20,062 nucleotides of DNA. Source: an uncultured Collinsella sp. (GTDB lineage Bacteria > Actinomycetota > Coriobacteriia > Coriobacteriales > Coriobacteriaceae). Positions within the stretch are counted from its first letter, which is position 1; each line of letters begins with the position of its first letter. Positions 7,888 through 15,921 of this stretch are shown piece by piece. The notes beneath the pieces were generated by a model. It was not told the DNA's origin. It did no database searches and was given only the letters and a program-made list of their open reading frames with translations. The position numbers were made by a program, and so were the translations under genes. The stretch lies in NCBI GenBank assembly GCA_902465425.1, contig CABQNA010000010.1:1-20062 (forward strand), given 5' to 3'.

Positions 7888-10077
7888 CTAAATCAGTTTT
7901 GTACTCTCCAGTTTTTCGATGATCCAGTCGTTGGCTTTGATGACCGGGCGGCGGAAGACGACGCCCAGGGCCAGGGACGGGATCAGATAGCTTGCCAAGA
8001 TGCCCAGCTCAATCCAGTACTCCATATGGTACGCACCGGCCATGGCGGCGTGCATGGCGTTGATGCCGTGAGTAAACGGCAGGAACGGATAGATCGCCTG
8101 GAACACGGGGCCGGTCATCTCGATGGGGAACGTGCCGCCCGAACCGCCGACCTGCATGACCAGCAGCACGACGGCGAGCGCCTTGCCGATATCGCCAAAC
8201 GAAACCGTAAGCGTGTAGACGATATTGGAGAACACGAGACTCGCGACCCAGCCCGCCAGCACAAACTGCAGCGGGTCGTCGCACTGGATGCCAAAGAACA
8301 GGATGTCGCCCGCGCACACGAGCGTTGCCTGCAGCAGGGCCAGACCGCCAAAGAACAGGTAACGGCCCAGGTAGATCTCGTGCAAGCGCACGGGGATCAG
8401 CTCATTGATGAGTTCGTCGTCAACCGAGACCTTCATCATGGCCGCCAGCACGATCGAGCCGACCCAGAGCGACAGAATCGTGTAGAACGGTGCCATGGCC
8501 GAACCGTAGTTGCGGATCGGATAGACCGGCTTGCGATCGAGCGCGACGGGGCCGGAAAGCGACACGGCCAGACCCTCGGGATCATTGCCGATCATCGTCT
8601 TGATCGTAGCGAGGTCATCCGACATCAAGGCGCCGTCGAGCTCGTCCTTAAACGCACTGATCTTGTCCGACGCCTCGCCCAGCTGATCGGAAGCCTTGTT
8701 GACCAGCTTTGCAGCCTTGGAGAGGCCCTTTGCCAGCGAACCGGATGCGTCGGTCAGGCCGTCTACGGCGCTATCCAGATCGCCCGAGATACCATCGAGC
8801 GAGTCTAGAATGCCCGAGACGGTCTTCTTGAGCTCCTTGGCCTTAACCGAGAACGTGGAATCGTAATCGGATTTGGCGCCCGCGATGCCGGCCTTGGCAT
8901 CGGCGATGGCCTGATCGACCTCGGCACGCGACTTATTAACCTCTGCCATGCTGTCAGAGAGAGACTTCGCGGTGGCCGTCAAGTCCTTGGCGTTGTTGCG
9001 ATACTCCACAGCAATCCTGCTCAGCGATGTTGCCACAGACTTGAGGCTGTCCTGGAGTTTTTCGTCAGTCACCTGATCGGCAAAGCTGCGGAGCTGGTCG
9101 GCCGTGGCGTCGATATCGTCGGCACGCGTGTTGAGCGCCGCCGCGGCATCGTTGAGCTGGGACACTGTAAGGTCGACATGTTGATTCGCGGCATCAAATG
9201 CCTTCGCAAGCTCGGCGGACACGTTGTCAAACGAGCCCGCGCTTCCGTCAATCGCGGCATTGATGGCGTCGTTGGCGTCCTTCAGCGCTTCCTTGGAATC
9301 GCTAATACCGCTCTTGACATGCTCCATCAGCTGCTTCGTTGACTCATCGACCGTGCCCGTCTGCTTGAGCATGCCGCTCGCCGACGTCAGCGAATCGGAC
9401 GTGGAGCTCAAAATGCCCGCCAGCGACGAAGCATTTGCCCGAACGTCTCGCAGGTCCTCAATCGAATCGCCGAGCGTCGAGGACAGGTTGGCGATAAAGT
9501 TACCCACCTGGTCGGTGCTCATGTAATCGAGCAGGCTGGACACCGTCTTAAGACCGATCGTCGTAATGGTCTCGGTAAAAGTTTTGTTAACCTGGCTCTG
9601 GACGGCGCTCGAACCCTTCTCGGTCACGATCTGCGCAATGGCGTTGGCCTTCTGATTCTCGTAGAACTCGATATCGGCATGCTTCACGTCGGTCGAGAAA
9701 AGCGTCATCATGTCAGCGCTAAACGTTTTGGGGATAACGACGGCAGCATAGTACGCGCCCGACTTAACGCCCTCGATAGCCTTTTCGCGATTGTTGAGCA
9801 CAACCCAATCGAAGCTCTCGTTGCCGCGTAGGGTGGCGGTCACGTTTTCGCCCACGTTAACCTCGACGGGGATCAAATCGCTCTCGTAACCCTCATCGGT
9901 GTTGACCACGGCGATCTTAAGATTGCCGGTGTTGCCGTACGGGTCCCAGCTGCCGGCGATGTTAAACCACGCGTACAGGCACGGTACGATAACGAGGCCC
10001 ATCACGACAACCAAGCCGATTACGGAGCGAGACACATTTTGGACATCGCGCTTAAACAGATGCAGGATGTTCTTCAT
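7888..10077 (-). CDS. YhgE/Pip family membrane protein (second of tandem pair)
   Basis: A 729-residue membrane protein of the YhgE/Pip family, which includes the lactococcal phage infection protein and is related to the phage SPP1 receptor YueB; the cellular role is not established. Seen: one helix at about 17-39 with VIVPCLYAWFNI, the family motif WDPYGNT at 44-50, and AVVNTDEG at 56-63. A long predicted extracytoplasmic region (about 65-510) is rich in Ala, Ser and Asp with heptad-like coiled-coil character. About six C-terminal helices follow from about 525 to 708, related in fold to ABC-2 permeases, including FPIEMTGPVFQAIYPFLPFTHGIN in pieces. The start ATG directly abuts the upstream TAA (TAAATG). 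AAGGAGGTGA at 10085-10094 is fully complementary to the 16S tail, so translation is probably coupled and strong. A membrane partner of the preceding protein is the natural inference. Confidence 0.9.
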   Translation of the reverse strand: MKNILHLFKRDVQNVSRSVIGLVVVMGLVIVPCLYAWFNIAGSWDPYGNTGNLKIAVVNTDEGYESDLIPVEVNVGENVTATLRGNESFDWVVLNNREKAIEGVKSGAYYAAVVIPKTFSADMMTLFSTDVKHADIEFYENQKANAIAQIVTEKGSSAVQSQVNKTFTETITTIGLKTVSSLLDYMSTDQVGNFIANLSSTLGDSIEDLRDVRANASSLAGILSSTSDSLTSASGMLKQTGTVDESTKQLMEHVKSGISDSKEALKDANDAINAAIDGSAGSFDNVSAELAKAFDAANQHVDLTVSQLNDAAAALNTRADDIDATADQLRSFADQVTDEKLQDSLKSVATSLSRIAVEYRNNAKDLTATAKSLSDSMAEVNKSRAEVDQAIADAKAGIAGAKSDYDSTFSVKAKELKKTVSGILDSLDGISGDLDSAVDGLTDASGSLAKGLSKAAKLVNKASDQLGEASDKISAFKDELDGALMSDDLATIKTMIGNDPEGLAVSLSGPVALDRKPVYPIRNYGSAMAPFYTILSLWVGSIVLAAMMKVSVDDELINELIPVRLHEIYLGRYLFFGGLALLQATLVCAGDILFFGIQCDDPLQFVLAGWVASLVFSNIVYTLTVSFGDIGKALAVVLLVMQVGGSGGTFPIEMTGPVFQAIYPFLPFTHGINAMHAAMAGAYHMEYWIELGILASYLIPSLALGVVFRRPVIKANDWIIEKLESTKLI

Positions 10078-12894
10078 TTATGCCTCACCTCCTTTGGAGT
10101 GCTTGCCAAGCGGAGTGGCATTTCCATCATTTGTGGCTGTACTGTCGCTGTCCTGAGATTTATGGTTCGAGCCTATATGCGGCAAGCGGCCCGTGGACTG
10201 ATCGCCGCCCTTGGCACCACGCTCGCTGGCGTTGAGGCCAAACATGTAGCGGGCGGCAGGAATGGCGGCCGTGTGCTCGCGCATCTCGCGACGCAGGTCC
10301 TCATCCGAAAGCGCCGAGATGCGCATCTGGGTATTGAGGCTCGCGCGGATATATTCGATATTGATAAGCCAGCCGCAGATGGCAATGACCGAGATGATCC
10401 AAATGACAAGCAAGATGATCTTGCCGTTATTGTCGATATCGAGAACCGTCGACAGGACAAAGAGCAGGACCTGAACGCCCACCACGGCGGCAAAACCGCC
10501 CTTGATGTAGTACGGGTAGCGATGTTCAAAGGCGACCGCATGATCGAGCAGTTCGCGACGGTACGAATCGGAATCGAGCATGACACGCATGGCCGTGCGC
10601 AGCGAGTAGCGCTGGCGCGGCAGGTCGTTGGACTCGCAAATCATCATACCGGTCGTGGAAAGCTGTTTATCAAAGAGCAGGTTAAGGTTGAGCAGCAGCG
10701 GACGCAGCTGCAGGCCGATAAAGAGCGCCACGATCAAGAACACGCCCAGAATGCACAGGTTAAACAGGTAGTTGAACGAATACATACCGCCGACCGTCTC
10801 GCGCAGCAGATTGATGCCGTAGGTAAAGGGCAGCAGCGGGTGCAGCCACTGGAAGAAGCCAGGCATCATCTCGATGGGGTACATGCCCGATGAACCCGGA
10901 ATCTGCACGATAACCAGAATGACGCCGATTGCCTTGCCGATGTGCTTAAACGTAGTGGACAGCGCGTAAATGATGTTGACGTACGTAAACGAGATGGCGA
11001 TGCCGCCCAGCACGAACAGCAACGGGTTGACGCACTGTACGCCAATCACCAGATCACCCACCGTAACGATGATGGCCTGCAATGCGCCCAGGATCACCAT
11101 GAGCAACCAGCGGCCAAAGTAGCCTTGGCGCGCCGTAAAGCTGCCAACACCTTCACGGTCGACCTCGAGCTTGTAAATGGCGATGAGCACATAGCCGCCC
11201 ACCCAAAGCGCCAGATTGGTGTAGAAGGGAGCGATGCCCGAGCCAAAGCTCTTGACCGGATAGATTGACTTGGACGTCAACTCAACCGGAGACGCCATGA
11301 AATCTGCCACGTCATTGACATCGACGCCCATCAGATCGGCCAGCTCGCCCATGGACTCGGAGGTCTGCAGCGCCGCGATGTCATTGGCGGCGGTTGCAAG
11401 CTTGTCCTGGACCTTGGCAAGCGAGGAATCGGTCTGGGACAGCGTGGTCTTGGCCTGGCCGAGCGTAGCGCTAAGCTGCGCCAACGTGCCGCGCGCATTT
11501 GCAAGTGTAGGTGTCATACCCGAGACGATACCGGTCAGGTCGCCCGAAACGGCAGCAAAAGAGTCGAGCGCGCTCGAGGCCTTCGGCAGCGCGTTTTGGC
11601 CCAAGTCCGTCTGGGCTTGGCCAAGGTTGGTCGCACCGGTATGAATTGCGTTATTGATAGCGTCACTGGCACCCGAAACAGCCGCTGCGTCATTCGCCAT
11701 GGCGCTCGACTGCGCGGACAGACCGTCCTTGATGCTCTGAAGCTTTTCATTCTGCTCTCGAAGCAAATCGATGGTCGATACAATGCGCGCGTCAATTTCC
11801 TCGGAACCTGTCGACGTGTCATTGGCGAGAATCTCCAAGTGCCCGATAACGGCCTTATTGTGGTCGATCGTCGCTTGAAGAGACTCGAGCGAGTTGTCGA
11901 TACGGGTGGTCGTAGATGTGACCGCGCCCGTCAGCTTGCCGATGGCAGCGTTCGCAGAGGCCGACGTCTTGGTGAGCGCAAGGCTGCCTTCCGAGAGCGC
12001 CTTGGAGAGCGAGGTGATGGAGTTGCCCGCCGTGGAGCGAGCTTCGCTCAGCAGGTCGTTGCCCTGGGAGATCGCCTGCGTCAGCGACGGTGCCTGGCCT
12101 TGCAAGCCGGCAAGTGCCGCATCAGCCGAGGCGATAGCGCCACTCGTCTTATCGATGGCGGCATTCATATCGCCAATCGAATCGCGCACCTCGCCCAAGG
12201 TGTCGGACGCCTCGGACACCGAACTTGCCAGCGAGTCCTGAGTCTGGGTTGCCTTGTCCTTTAAATCGACACCGGCATCCTTGGCGATACCGGCAACAGT
12301 CTTGCCTACCGTAGAGACAAATTCCGAGTTGATCTGCTCCTCGATGGTGTTTGCACCGGTATCGGTAACCTTGGGCGCAATGGCGCTCTTCTTCTCATTG
12401 ACGTAGTACGTGAGCTTGGGCTGATGGTAGTTGCCGTCGAGCATCGAAACCAGGTTATCCGAGAAGTTCTTGGGAATCACGATGGCCGCATAGTACTCGC
12501 CGCTCTCGACGCCCTCCTTGGCATCGGCCGTCGAGTCGACGAACGTCCAGCCCAACTGATGATTCTCCTTGAGCTGGTCGACCACTTTGTCGCCAGCGTT
12601 GAGCTCACCCACCAAGTCGTTTTGGGTGCCTCGATCGTTGTTGGCGATAGCAATCTTGATGCCTTGGGTGTTTCCATACGGATCCCAGTTTGCCACGATG
12701 TTATACCAGGCATACAGCGAGGGAATAACGCACACGCCTAGGGTAACCACCAGGGCGACGGGGTTCACAAGCAGTCGCTTAATGTCGCGCTTAAATATCG
12801 CAAAGGACACCTTTGCATTGGATAGTTTGCTGCCGAGACTCACGCTTGGACCATCCATCCTGTCGTTAAATCGAATCGTACTATCGACAACCAT
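10078..12894 (-). CDS. YhgE/Pip family membrane protein with extra C-terminal domain
   Basis: A 938-residue member of the same family. A cytoplasmic N-terminus of about 44 residues is followed by a helix at 45-66 (VALVVTLGVCVIPSLYAWYNI in part) and WDPYGNT at 70-76. The predicted extracellular part, about 77-545, is rich in Ala, Ser, Thr and Gln with repeated coiled-coil-like segments. A six-helix block follows at about 550-735. Unlike its neighbour it continues for about 200 residues: a basic linker, two further helices at about 800-820 and 830-850, and a polar, Ser/Asp/Lys-rich tail of some 85 residues with no recognisable domain. The ATG at 12894 has no clear ribosome site. An internal ATG at residue 13 has none either, so the start is uncertain by 12 codons. 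It begins the two-gene unit; a candidate promoter with a palindrome lies just upstream. Confidence 0.9.
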   Translation of the reverse strand: MVVDSTIRFNDRMDGPSVSLGSKLSNAKVSFAIFKRDIKRLLVNPVALVVTLGVCVIPSLYAWYNIVANWDPYGNTQGIKIAIANNDRGTQNDLVGELNAGDKVVDQLKENHQLGWTFVDSTADAKEGVESGEYYAAIVIPKNFSDNLVSMLDGNYHQPKLTYYVNEKKSAIAPKVTDTGANTIEEQINSEFVSTVGKTVAGIAKDAGVDLKDKATQTQDSLASSVSEASDTLGEVRDSIGDMNAAIDKTSGAIASADAALAGLQGQAPSLTQAISQGNDLLSEARSTAGNSITSLSKALSEGSLALTKTSASANAAIGKLTGAVTSTTTRIDNSLESLQATIDHNKAVIGHLEILANDTSTGSEEIDARIVSTIDLLREQNEKLQSIKDGLSAQSSAMANDAAAVSGASDAINNAIHTGATNLGQAQTDLGQNALPKASSALDSFAAVSGDLTGIVSGMTPTLANARGTLAQLSATLGQAKTTLSQTDSSLAKVQDKLATAANDIAALQTSESMGELADLMGVDVNDVADFMASPVELTSKSIYPVKSFGSGIAPFYTNLALWVGGYVLIAIYKLEVDREGVGSFTARQGYFGRWLLMVILGALQAIIVTVGDLVIGVQCVNPLLFVLGGIAISFTYVNIIYALSTTFKHIGKAIGVILVIVQIPGSSGMYPIEMMPGFFQWLHPLLPFTYGINLLRETVGGMYSFNYLFNLCILGVFLIVALFIGLQLRPLLLNLNLLFDKQLSTTGMMICESNDLPRQRYSLRTAMRVMLDSDSYRRELLDHAVAFEHRYPYYIKGGFAAVVGVQVLLFVLSTVLDIDNNGKIILLVIWIISVIAICGWLINIEYIRASLNTQMRISALSDEDLRREMREHTAAIPAARYMFGLNASERGAKGGDQSTGRLPHIGSNHKSQDSDSTATNDGNATPLGKHSKGGEA

Positions 12895-12949
12895 TGTAGT
12901 AGGCGCTTTAACGTCTCAAAGCACAATGGTGTTGAGTTTTGCGGGTAGC

Positions 12950-12985
12950 AATATACTACGAAGACAAATTAACGTACAGTTGTAC
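12950..12985 (-). promoter_or_regulatory. Candidate promoter/operator of the YhgE/Pip pair
   Basis: A -10-like TATATT lies at 12950-12955 (minus strand), 55 bases before the start codon. The -35 position at 17 bases reads TGTACG, weak, and overlaps a palindrome GTACA-GT-TGTAC at 12974-12985. A palindrome over the -35 is a usual repressor arrangement. No regulator gene is in the window. Confidence 0.35.
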
Positions 12986-13043
12986 AGTATCTTTAATTTC
13001 AGCAGGTCACAAAACCACAACCCCGACAAATAATTGATCCCTT

Positions 13044-13058
13044 GGGGACGGAGGAAAA
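13044..13058. repeat. Dispersed 15-base word GGGGACGGAGGAAAA, second copy
   Basis: Identical, in opposite orientation, to 4555-4569 inside the hairpin cluster upstream of hisS. Both copies abut long inverted repeats in intergenic DNA. One chance 15-base match in 20 kb on both strands is not improbable, so the shared context matters more than the identity. Confidence 0.55.
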
Positions 13059-13059
13059 T

Positions 13060-13123
13060 GAGAGTGGAAAATCTCCCACTTCAAGCCCGCATTCGAGCCA
13101 AAAGTGGGAGATTATCCACTCTC
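13060..13123 (-). terminator. 22-bp hairpin behind htpG, possible terminator
   Basis: Arms at 13060-13081 and 13102-13123 match over 22 bp with one mismatch, around a 20-base loop. It begins 33 bases after the htpG stop. On the minus strand it is followed by ATTTTCC, only a short T-run, so it could equally be a palindromic repeat element that serves as a terminator or blocks RNA decay. The remaining spacer to 12895 holds the YhgE/Pip promoter candidate and nothing else I can identify. Confidence 0.6.
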
Positions 13124-13156
13124 GTTCTAATCTAGTTACGGTGCCGTATCCCCGAA

Positions 13157-15181
13157 CTACATCAAGTTGCAAACAGCCGCCGCGAAGGCAACGGGGTCCT
13201 CGGGGAGGATGCCCTCGACCAGCAAAGCCTGGTCATAGAGCAGACCGGAGTACTGCTTGATCTTGTCGGCGTCGCCCGCCTTCTGAGCAGCGACGAGCTT
13301 GGAAAAGACCGGGTGCTTGGCGTTGAGCTCGAGCACGCGCTGGCTCTTGGGCACGCCGTCGGGCGCGCCCTCGGGTCCCTTCTGGAGCACCTTCTCCATC
13401 TCGAGCGAAAGTGGGCCCTCGGTGGTGATGCAAGCGGGGGCATCGGTCAGGCGCGCGGAGACGGCAACTTTCTCGACCTTGTCACCGAGCGCCTCCTTCA
13501 TAGCGCTGAAGAGGTCCTCGTTTTCCTTGGTGGCGTCCTCAGCCTCCTTTTTCTCGTCCTCGGTCGCCAGGTCAAGATCACCGGTCGCGACGTTCTTGAG
13601 CTCCAGATGACGATCCTCGACCTCGGGCTCGGCACCGTCGGCCACAGCCTTCTCGGCAGCCTCGCGGGCAGCATCGTCCTCGTAGATCTTGGGCATATCG
13701 GCGGCAACGTACTCACGCATAGCCTGGAACGTGAACTCATCCACATCCTGCGTCAGCAGCAGCACGTCATAGCCGCGGTCGAGCACGCCCTTTACCACGG
13801 GCATCTTGGCCAAGCGCTCGCGCGAGTCGCCGGCGGCGTAGTAGATGGCCTTCTGATCCTCGGGCATGCCCTTGGCATACTCGGCCAGGGTAATCATCTT
13901 CTGTTCCTTGGCAGACCAGAACAGCAACAGGTCGGCGAGCTCATCGGCCTTCATGCCATAGCTCGAGTAGATGCCGTACTTAAGACCGCGACCAAAGTTC
14001 TCAAAGAACTTCTCATAGGCCTCGCGGTCGTTGTCACGCATATCCTCAAGGTCAGCGGTGATCTTCTTCTCGACACGCTTGGCAATGGCCTTGAGCTGAC
14101 GGTTCTGCTGCAGCGTCTCACGCGAAATATTGAGCGTCACGTCGGCAGAGTCCACGACGCCGCGGACAAAGTTGTAGTAGTCGGGCAGCAGGTCGTCGCA
14201 CTTCTCCATAATCAGCACGTTGGAGCTGTAGAGCGCCAGGCCCTTCTCGTAGTCCTTGCTGTACAGATCGAACGGCGCGCGTCCCGGCACAAACAGCAGG
14301 GCGTCATACTCGAGCGTGCCCTCGGCGTGGAAGCTGATGGTGCGCGCAGGATCGTCAAAGTCGTGGAACGTGGACTTGTAGAACTCGTCGTAGTCCTTCT
14401 GCTCGACATCGGAGCTGCGCTTCTTCCAGATCGGTGTCATGGAGTTGACGGTCTCGAGCTCCTGGTAGTCCTCGTACTCGGGCTTGTAATCGTCGCCGGC
14501 GTCCTCGGGCTTGGGTTTCTGGCGGCTCTTGGACACCATCATCTGAATCGGGTAGCGCACATAGTTGCTGTACTGCTGAATCAGGCTCTTGAGACCCCAC
14601 TCGGTCAGGAAGCGATCGTAGGTCTCGGCCTCGCCGTCGGCATCGAGCTTCTCGTTCTCGCGCAGCGTCAGGATGACATCGGTACCGTGCTCGGCGCGCT
14701 CGCCGTCCTCGATGGTGTAGCCCTCAAGACCGTCGGATTCCCACACATGGGCGACATCCTCGCCATAGGCGCGGCTGACGACCTTCACATGGCTGGCGAC
14801 CATAAAAGCCGAGTAGAAGCCCACGCCAAACTGACCGATGATGTCGACATCGGAGCCCTGCTGCTCGGCGTTCTCGGTCTTAAACTCCTCGGAGCCGGAA
14901 TGGGCGATGGTGCCCAGATTGCGCTCGAGCTCCTCGGCGGTCATGCCAATGCCGTTATCCGAGATGGTAATGGTGCGGGCGTCTTTATCAAAGGAGACGC
15001 GAATGGCCAGGTCGCCCTGGTCGATCTTGACGCTCGGGTCCTGCAGGCTCTTAAAGTTGAGCTTGTCGACAGCGTCGCTCGCGTTAGAGATAAGCTCGCG
15101 CAGGAAGATTTCCTTATTGGTGTAGATGGAGTTGATCATGAGGTCGAGCAGTTTTTTGCTCTCGGTCTTAAATTGACGCAT
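13157..15181 (-). CDS. htpG: Hsp90-family molecular chaperone HtpG
   Basis: Cytosolic ATP-driven dimeric chaperone that remodels client proteins under stress. The GHKL ATPase domain shows ELISNASDA at 29-37 (Glu29 catalytic, Asn33 for Mg/ATP), DNGIGMT at 75-81, GTIAHSGSEEF at 90-100 and GQFGVGFYSAFMVA shortly after. The middle domain carries the signature FVRGVVDSADVTLNISRE, whose arginine contacts ATP. The C-terminal dimerisation region ends LYDQALLVEGILPEDP. At 674 residues it is somewhat longer than the E. coli protein (624); some of the excess is an acidic Lys/Glu-rich linker at about 515-570. The ATG at 15181 has AAAGG seven bases upstream. That ribosome site can pair with a U-run in the leader. 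It is transcribed alone, from a promoter between it and the GNAT gene. Confidence 0.97.
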   Translation of the reverse strand: MRQFKTESKKLLDLMINSIYTNKEIFLRELISNASDAVDKLNFKSLQDPSVKIDQGDLAIRVSFDKDARTITISDNGIGMTAEELERNLGTIAHSGSEEFKTENAEQQGSDVDIIGQFGVGFYSAFMVASHVKVVSRAYGEDVAHVWESDGLEGYTIEDGERAEHGTDVILTLRENEKLDADGEAETYDRFLTEWGLKSLIQQYSNYVRYPIQMMVSKSRQKPKPEDAGDDYKPEYEDYQELETVNSMTPIWKKRSSDVEQKDYDEFYKSTFHDFDDPARTISFHAEGTLEYDALLFVPGRAPFDLYSKDYEKGLALYSSNVLIMEKCDDLLPDYYNFVRGVVDSADVTLNISRETLQQNRQLKAIAKRVEKKITADLEDMRDNDREAYEKFFENFGRGLKYGIYSSYGMKADELADLLLFWSAKEQKMITLAEYAKGMPEDQKAIYYAAGDSRERLAKMPVVKGVLDRGYDVLLLTQDVDEFTFQAMREYVAADMPKIYEDDAAREAAEKAVADGAEPEVEDRHLELKNVATGDLDLATEDEKKEAEDATKENEDLFSAMKEALGDKVEKVAVSARLTDAPACITTEGPLSLEMEKVLQKGPEGAPDGVPKSQRVLELNAKHPVFSKLVAAQKAGDADKIKQYSGLLYDQALLVEGILPEDPVAFAAAVCNLM

Positions 15182-15189
15182 GTGCAGTC

Positions 15190-15216
15190 CTTTCGCGCTA
15201 CCCCCGTCCGCAAAAA
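15190..15216 (-). promoter_or_regulatory. Leader hairpin masking the htpG ribosome binding site
   Basis: In minus-strand RNA, UUUUUGCG (15209-15216) pairs with CGCGAAAG (15190-15197) over eight pairs, two of them G-U, around an 11-base loop. The pairing covers the AAAG of the ribosome site. A U-run pairing with the Shine-Dalgarno of a heat-shock gene resembles fourU-type RNA thermometers. The same U-run is the tail of the terminator-like hairpin just upstream, so the two structures compete. The pairing is seen; the function is inferred. Confidence 0.4.
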
Positions 15217-15236
15217 CGGCCCGGTCGCCCGAGCCG
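15212..15236 (-). terminator. Terminator-like hairpin in the htpG leader
   Basis: Minus-strand RNA CGGCUCGG-GCGA-CCGGGCCG (eight pairs, one G-U, GNRA-type loop) is followed by UUUUUG. It lies between the candidate htpG promoter and its start codon. It may end read-through from the GNAT gene or act as an attenuator of htpG. Confidence 0.5.
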
Positions 15237-15267
15237 CATCGCAGACCTGCTATGTTCAGACTTAGAT

Positions 15268-15273
15268 TTTATA
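15268..15273 (-). promoter_or_regulatory. Candidate htpG -10 box
   Basis: TATAAA on the minus strand (within TTATAAAAT), about 87 bases before the htpG start. No good TTGACA-like -35 lies 16-18 bases upstream. Neither a CIRCE (HrcA) nor a HAIR (HspR) element is present in the spacer 15182-15381, so the classical heat-shock repressor sites are absent. Confidence 0.4.
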
Positions 15274-15381
15274 ACCCATTAGCGCGCATATATACATACG
15301 GAATCGAAAAACTGTATGTTGAAACGACCGTGCGGCGGATGCCAAGGAGTGTCCCAAACTGCCGGCAAAAAAGGAACGTCC

Positions 15382-15882
15382 CTATCTACCATCTACGCGC
15401 TTGGCCATCCAGACATGGGGCTGGCCCTCGTCTTCGTAGTCTACCGGGGCAATTTGCGTGTAGCCCGCCTTTACATAGAGCGGCAGCACGTATTCCTGCG
15501 CATGCAGCTTAATAAGCTTAGCGCCGGCATTGCGTGCACACGCAGCACTGGCCTCGACGATCGCACTCGCCAGTCCGCGACGACGCATAGCCGGCAGCAC
15601 GGCGACGCGCCCCATAATGTAGGTCTCCCCCGCCGCAACGCCTTCGTCCATGTCGCATGCCGGCAACACCGGGGCCTCTGCGTCAGCCACGCGCTCAAGC
15701 TCTTCGGGAAACACGCGCGAGCAACCGGCAAGCTCGCCGTCTACATAGAGCGTCACATGAATGCAGTTCGGATCCTCGTCGATAGCGTCGAACTCATTCT
15801 CGTAGCCCTGCTCGTCCATAAAAACGACGCGGCGCACCAACGCCGCGTCATCAAAGCATCCTGTCTTAAGTTGGATATCCAT
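15382..15882 (-). CDS. GNAT family N-acetyltransferase
   Basis: Transfers an acetyl group from acetyl-CoA to an amine of an unidentified substrate. The acetyl-CoA-binding motif A is seen as RVAVLPAMRRRGLAS at residues 92-106, including the R-R-x-G-L/A loop. It is followed by a long helix and by KLHAQEYVLPLYVKAGY at 125-141, typical of the ElaA/YjcF-like branch, where the tyrosine in the last part often serves as general acid. The ATG at 15882 is preferred, with AAAGGG five bases upstream, giving 166 residues; a TTG six codons earlier is less likely. It starts 39 bases after the phosphatase gene with no terminator between, so it may be the last gene of the polysaccharide-control operon. Its stop codon is followed by GGGACGTTCCTTTTTTGCC, a GGGAC-headed sequence discussed as a possible repeat. 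Confidence 0.88.
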   Translation of the reverse strand: MDIQLKTGCFDDAALVRRVVFMDEQGYENEFDAIDEDPNCIHVTLYVDGELAGCSRVFPEELERVADAEAPVLPACDMDEGVAAGETYIMGRVAVLPAMRRRGLASAIVEASAACARNAGAKLIKLHAQEYVLPLYVKAGYTQIAPVDYEDEGQPHVWMAKRVDGR

Positions 15883-15921
15883 GGCTGCCCTTTCATTCAA
15901 TGCGAACGTTAGGGACCGATT

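Noticed and set aside
7861..8808. Plus-strand open frame overlapping the end of the YhgE/Pip gene
   Set aside because: Gln/Arg/His-rich shadow product, entirely antisense to a well-supported membrane protein.
7888..12894. Type VII secretion locus, because YueB is a YhgE/Pip relative
   Set aside because: No WXG100 protein, FtsK/EssC ATPase or other secretion component is present in the window.
13313..15265. Open frame of 650 codons antisense to htpG
   Set aside because: Shadow of htpG; hydrophobic, repetitive translation without motifs and no ribosome site.
15182..15381. CIRCE or HAIR heat-shock operator upstream of htpG
   Set aside because: Neither TTAGCACTC-N9-GAGTGCTAA nor CTTGAGT-N7-ACTCAAG, nor close variants, occurs in this spacer.
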